Shown piece after piece: positions 63,301-64,000 of a stretch of DNA of 64,000 nucleotides (positions are counted from its first letter, which is position 1; each line of letters starts with the position of its first letter). The stretch spans positions 186,001-250,000 of the forward strand of contig JAGFBZ010000006.1 of NCBI GenBank assembly GCA_018398805.1, given 5' to 3'. The notes below the pieces were generated by a model that saw only the letters and a list, made by a program, of their open reading frames with translations, made no database searches and was not told the DNA's origin. Made by a program: the position numbers and the translations under genes. This DNA is from Hirundichthys speculiger. Lineage: Eukaryota > Chordata > Actinopteri > Beloniformes > Exocoetidae.

Positions 63301-63757
63301 ATGGATGGATTGAAGCCTTTAAGAAAATTATGGTCTCTGTTACTATTTTAAAGTCTTATTTCATATACATGATGCTTATTTTGTAAACTCTGGTTCCATT
63401 CAGAAAATACAATTAATCATAAGCTTTTGAGTGCAGCTTTTCTTGTGATGGGAAATTTGCAACTCTAGGCAGATGTTTAGTGTCCTCCTTCACTCTTTAC
63501 ATTCCATCCCCAAAAACCAAGCGGATAACAGCTAAAATGGTGTTGTTGTACTTCTTTGCTTTCCATCCATAAATTTCATATTCTTCCTAATAACACGTTA
63601 AAATTAAAATAACTGAATTTAAAAACATGTTTATATTATTTTTCTGTCGGCCGCTGATATTTCTCATCTTCTCGTCTCTCAGCATCAGCAGCAGGTGGTG
63701 CAGGCGGTGGAGAGAGCCAAGCAGGTCACCATGGCTGAACTCAACGCCATCATAGGA
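39320..63757 (+). CDS. tle4: Transducin-like enhancer protein 4 (Groucho corepressor), first 6 exons, runs off the window
   Basis: TLE4 is a nuclear corepressor that binds TCF/LEF, HES, RUNX and homeodomain factors and recruits histone deacetylases. Coding exons are 39320-39364, 39691-39788, 41611-41674, 41764-41808, 56514-56576 and 63683-63757, all GT/AG and in phase, giving 390 nt or 130 residues. This is the glutamine-rich Q domain that forms tetramers and contacts TCF. The start [15 protein letters not shown] and the phrases [16 protein letters not shown] and [13 protein letters not shown] identify TLE4 and differ from TLE1 (which has TEIAKRLN and QQQVAQ). Met8 at 39341 is an alternative start, as used by other TLE proteins. 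The GP, CcN, SP and WD40 parts lie beyond the right edge. No damage is seen. Confidence 0.95.
39691..39788 (+). CDS. tle4: tle4 coding exon 2 (residues 16-47)
   Basis: Encodes [11 protein letters not shown], then [18 protein letters not shown], the start of the Q-domain helix. The last two bases begin Ser48. The donor is GTAAGA. The acceptor TTGCATTGAG lacks a strong pyrimidine tract. Confidence 0.95.
39789..41610. other. tle4 intron 2
   Basis: AT-rich intron of 1.8 kb with a long T tract before the acceptor. No other gene seen. Confidence 0.6.
41611..41674 (+). CDS. tle4: tle4 coding exon 3 (residues 48-69)
   Basis: Follows a long T-rich tract and CTAG acceptor. Encodes [17 protein letters not shown] and HYVM, with heptad leucines. 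The donor is GTGAGT. Confidence 0.95.
41764..41808 (+). CDS. tle4: tle4 coding exon 4 (residues 70-84)
   Basis: Encodes [15 protein letters not shown], invariant across vertebrate TLE proteins. The preceding intron is only 89 bp; the following one is 14.7 kb. Confidence 0.95.
41809..43337. other. tle4 intron 4, first part
   Basis: T runs at 42588-42606 and 42920-42936; GT-rich DNA from 43050. The 123-codon + frame at 41879 has no recognisable domain. Confidence 0.4.
43338..43363 (+). repeat. (TG)n microsatellite
   Basis: About 13 TG units. Confidence 0.9.
43900..44130. promoter_or_regulatory. Candidate conserved non-coding element in tle4 intron 4
   Basis: The segment contains AATCAATTGCAAATTAGCG (octamer-like and homeodomain-like cores) and a purine-rich stretch. 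It has no repeat signature. An intronic enhancer is possible but inferred. Confidence 0.25.
44131..44898. other. tle4 intron 4, nothing recognised
   Basis: Contains small tandem repeats of ATGATCA near 44400-44420 and of AATACT near 44588-44612. Confidence 0.4.
44899..45101 (+). repeat. Repeat family copy C, both halves present
   Basis: CTGCTGTGTTTTAACAAAAA, CAATACTGTGCTAATGAGCG and TACCACTTTGTCCCGCTAGA are followed by CCCTCTTGTGGTCAGAAGTG. It joins the half seen at 24299 to the half seen at 17176 and so shows the order of the unit. The outermost TTAAAGC end is decayed. Confidence 0.65.
45506..45537. repeat. 12-bp-stem hairpin
   Basis: ACACAGGTCTTT and AAAGACCTGTGT are perfect complements with an 8-nt loop. 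Confidence 0.85.
46524..46552. repeat. 11-bp-stem hairpin
   Basis: GACAGGTTCAG and CTGAACCTGTC are perfect complements with a 7-nt loop. Confidence 0.85.
46976..47180 (+). repeat. Teleost interspersed repeat with AACTCCCCT motifs
   Basis: Repeated AAAAACTCCCCT and GAAGAAACCTTGAGCGGGAC phrases belong to a repeat common in teleost genomes. The frame on the minus strand across it is not coding. Confidence 0.55.
47185..47298 (-). mobile_element. L2-like LINE reverse-transcriptase fragment, part 2
   Basis: The minus strand encodes [18 protein letters not shown] and then [12 protein letters not shown]. The DPIPT-LLK motif marks the start of the reverse transcriptase of L2-type fish LINEs. It continues the fragment at 47530-47690 across a later insertion. 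It is inactive and truncated. Confidence 0.7.
47299..47521. mobile_element. hAT-type MITE inserted in the LINE
   Basis: The 223-bp element has long inverted ends: GGGGTCTCAAACTGATCC at the left and GGATCAGTTTGAGACCCC at the right, with further complementarity inward (GTTTTTGTTCCAACCATGC against GCATGGTTGGAACAAAAAC). Flanks GTCTAGAG (47291-47298) and GTCCAGAG (47522-47529) match 7 of 8, as for a hAT duplication. No coding capacity. Confidence 0.85.
47530..47690 (-). mobile_element. L2-like LINE fragment, part 1
   Basis: The minus strand encodes [20 protein letters not shown], the linker between endonuclease and reverse transcriptase in L2-type LINEs. The break after it is filled by the MITE. 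Confidence 0.65.
47859..48200 (-). pseudogene. Possible LINE ORF1-like debris
   Basis: A 112-codon minus frame holds [16 protein letters not shown], like the coiled-coil start of fish LINE ORF1 proteins, followed by a proline-rich part. It lies upstream, in LINE orientation, of the L2-like fragments. The assignment is weak. Confidence 0.35.
48201..49839. other. tle4 intron 4, nothing recognised
   Basis: No gene, RNA gene or classified repeat seen. Confidence 0.35.
49840..50770. mobile_element. Decayed copy of a teleost multi-copy element
   Basis: Phrases such as CAGGTATGGACTGCAGACAG, CATTGTCATGCTGAAAAATG, GACATCCCTGGAAAAGATCT and CATACCATCACAAAGGCTGG resemble a repeat known to me from many fish genomes, heavily diverged. 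Superfamily not assigned, ends not found; a T run lies at 50464-50480. Confidence 0.45.
50771..52490. other. tle4 intron 4, nothing recognised
   Basis: Includes a small hairpin CCGAGCC-TTG-GGCTCGG at 51663-51679. No gene seen. Confidence 0.35.
52491..52511 (+). repeat. A-rich run
   Basis: About 20 consecutive A, followed by more A-rich sequence to 52527. Confidence 0.85.
52800..52961 (-). mobile_element. 5' fragment related to the hAT element at 12918
   Basis: Read on the minus strand from 52961: CAGTGGTTCTCAAACTTTTA, GAGAAACTGTTCTGCTCTCT, ACCACCATGATGACCAA and CTTCTCAATTAGC. This is the same order as in 12918-13030. It is truncated, with no second end. Confidence 0.7.
53372..53396 (+). repeat. 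Homopolymer of 25 C
   Basis: Uninterrupted cytosines. Confidence 0.95.
53502..56200. other. tle4 intron 4, last part, no gene recognised
   Basis: The 153-codon minus frame at 54208-54669 has no recognisable family. The segment 55330-55560 has balanced composition but is unidentified. Confidence 0.35.
56280..56355. repeat. Possible terminal fragment of a DNA transposon
   Basis: GGGATGCCTAAACTTTTGCATGGC resembles, reversed, the GCCATGCAAAAGTTTGGGCA end type seen in fish elements. Partner end not found. Confidence 0.3.
56514..56576 (+). CDS. tle4: tle4 coding exon 5 (residues 85-105)
   Basis: Encodes [17 protein letters not shown] then LSQE, flanked by TTGCAG and GTAAAA. Confidence 0.95.
56577..57436. 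other. tle4 intron 5, microsatellite-rich start
   Basis: CA/CG repeats at 56745-56770, TG repeats at 56978-57009 and 57041-57064. No gene seen. Confidence 0.5.
57437..58461 (+). pseudogene. Tc1/mariner transposase, decayed copy
   Basis: The copy encodes Tc1 (DDE/DD34E) transposase fragments: [28 protein letters not shown], and [20 protein letters not shown]. The usual first catalytic Asp (WSDES in the family) reads Glu (GAA at 57819-57821). A TAA at 57843-57845 interrupts the frame, and the QHD block and the DWPAQSPD block are in different frames. The right terminal repeat AATACTTTTGGCTATACAGTG ends at 58461, followed by TA. The left terminal repeat and the N-terminal DNA-binding part are missing. 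It cannot make a working protein. Confidence 0.9.
58462..58984. other. tle4 intron 5, nothing recognised
   Basis: No classified feature; repeated GACTTG phrases occur at 58560-58620. Confidence 0.35.
58985..60435 (-). pseudogene. L1-type LINE ORF2 C-terminal remnant
   Basis: Broken minus-strand frames read in L1 ORF2 order: [10 protein letters not shown] near 60400, then [10 protein letters not shown] and [15 protein letters not shown] (about 60270-60120), then [17 protein letters not shown] and FCRYLQIRN (about 59800-59665), then [20 protein letters not shown] (about 59120-59050). The reverse-transcriptase core and ORF1 are absent, so the copy is 5'-truncated. Several frameshifts and stops make it inactive. 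Confidence 0.75.
60436..62881. other. tle4 intron 5, nothing recognised
   Basis: Low-complexity C/A-rich stretch at 60984-61022 and T run at 62120-62139. No gene seen. Confidence 0.35.
62882..62922. repeat. 41-bp GC-rich palindrome
   Basis: Arms 62882-62901 and 62903-62922 pair at 19 of 20 positions, plus one G-T, around a single A. It begins CGCCCAGCGGGGGC. Confidence 0.92.
62938..63311 (+). repeat. Dispersed teleost repeat, full-length-like copy
   Basis: Begins GCTGGGCAGCACGGTGGCTT and includes TTTGCATGTTCTCTCTGTGC, GTAAATTGCCCGCAGG and CCAGATCCCCGTGACCCTA. It ends GATAATGGATGGATGG. It is in the opposite orientation to 37490-37818. Non-coding. Confidence 0.8.
63312..63682. other. tle4 intron 5, end
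   Basis: AT-rich with a pyrimidine-rich tract leading to the CTCTCAG acceptor. Nothing else seen. Confidence 0.5.
63683..63757 (+). CDS. tle4: tle4 coding exon 6 (residues 106-130)
   Basis: Encodes [17 protein letters not shown] then AELNAIIG. The donor is GTGGGT, and the next exon lies beyond the window. Confidence 0.93.
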
Positions 63758-64000
63758 GTGGGTGTACTACACACACAAACACACTCACGCACAAGCACAC
63801 TCTTAAGTCAAAGATCCAGGCAGGATTTTCCTCTATGTTGAAAAGGAGCGAGAGGGAGAGATTAATTGGAAGCTAATAATGTAAAGTAGACAAAACAGCA
63901 TCAAATGCATAAAAGATGAGTGAAGTTTTACGACCCACTTCAATAAACTTGCCAACATTTTCAACTTTAATGAGTCTATTTGTCTGGTAGAGTGGTTATC

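Noticed and set aside
1..64000. CRISPR arrays, tRNA or rRNA genes, or a novel multi-gene system
   Set aside because: I looked for regularly spaced repeats, cloverleaf-like blocks and gene clusters and found none that hold up.

Overview
The window is vertebrate nuclear DNA from a teleost fish, probably a percomorph. It holds spliced genes with GT/AG introns, long AT-rich non-coding stretches, many microsatellites and homopolymers, and fish-type Tc1, hAT, L2 and L1 remains. I cannot name the species. There are no bacterial-style genes, operons or CRISPR arrays.

Two protein-coding genes can be supported, both on the + strand. The first, psat1 (phosphoserine aminotransferase), is complete in nine coding exons from 2629 to 8285. 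The exons join in phase to give 369 residues with the PLP lysine at K200, and a 3' UTR runs to a polyadenylation signal at 8636. The second, tle4 (Groucho/TLE corepressor), starts at 39320. Six exons encoding its N-terminal Q domain (130 residues) are present, and the gene continues past the right edge. Intron 4 is 14.7 kb and intron 5 is 7.1 kb. The psat1-tle4 order agrees with PSAT1 and TLE4 lying near each other on human 9q21.

Between psat1 and tle4 lie about 30 kb without a supportable gene. This stretch has several low-repeat, motif-rich segments that look like candidate conserved regulatory DNA, set among mobile-element remains. These include a hAT-type element with a perfect 8-bp target-site duplication (12918-13405), an unusual G-rich inverted-repeat element (about 21735-22475), and copies of a short repeat family found at least four times in the window. 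The tle4 introns hold an L2-like LINE remnant interrupted by a hAT MITE with its duplication (47299-47521), a broken Tc1 transposase copy (57437-58461), an L1 ORF2 tail (58985-60435), and a dispersed repeat ending in ATGG units.

I found no convincing new multi-gene system. The most notable points are a possible ATF4-type site in psat1 intron 1, several near-perfect palindromes, a 69-bp G tract, and nested mobile elements that can be dated relative to one another. The short frames across the rest of the window read as chance open frames or transposon debris.
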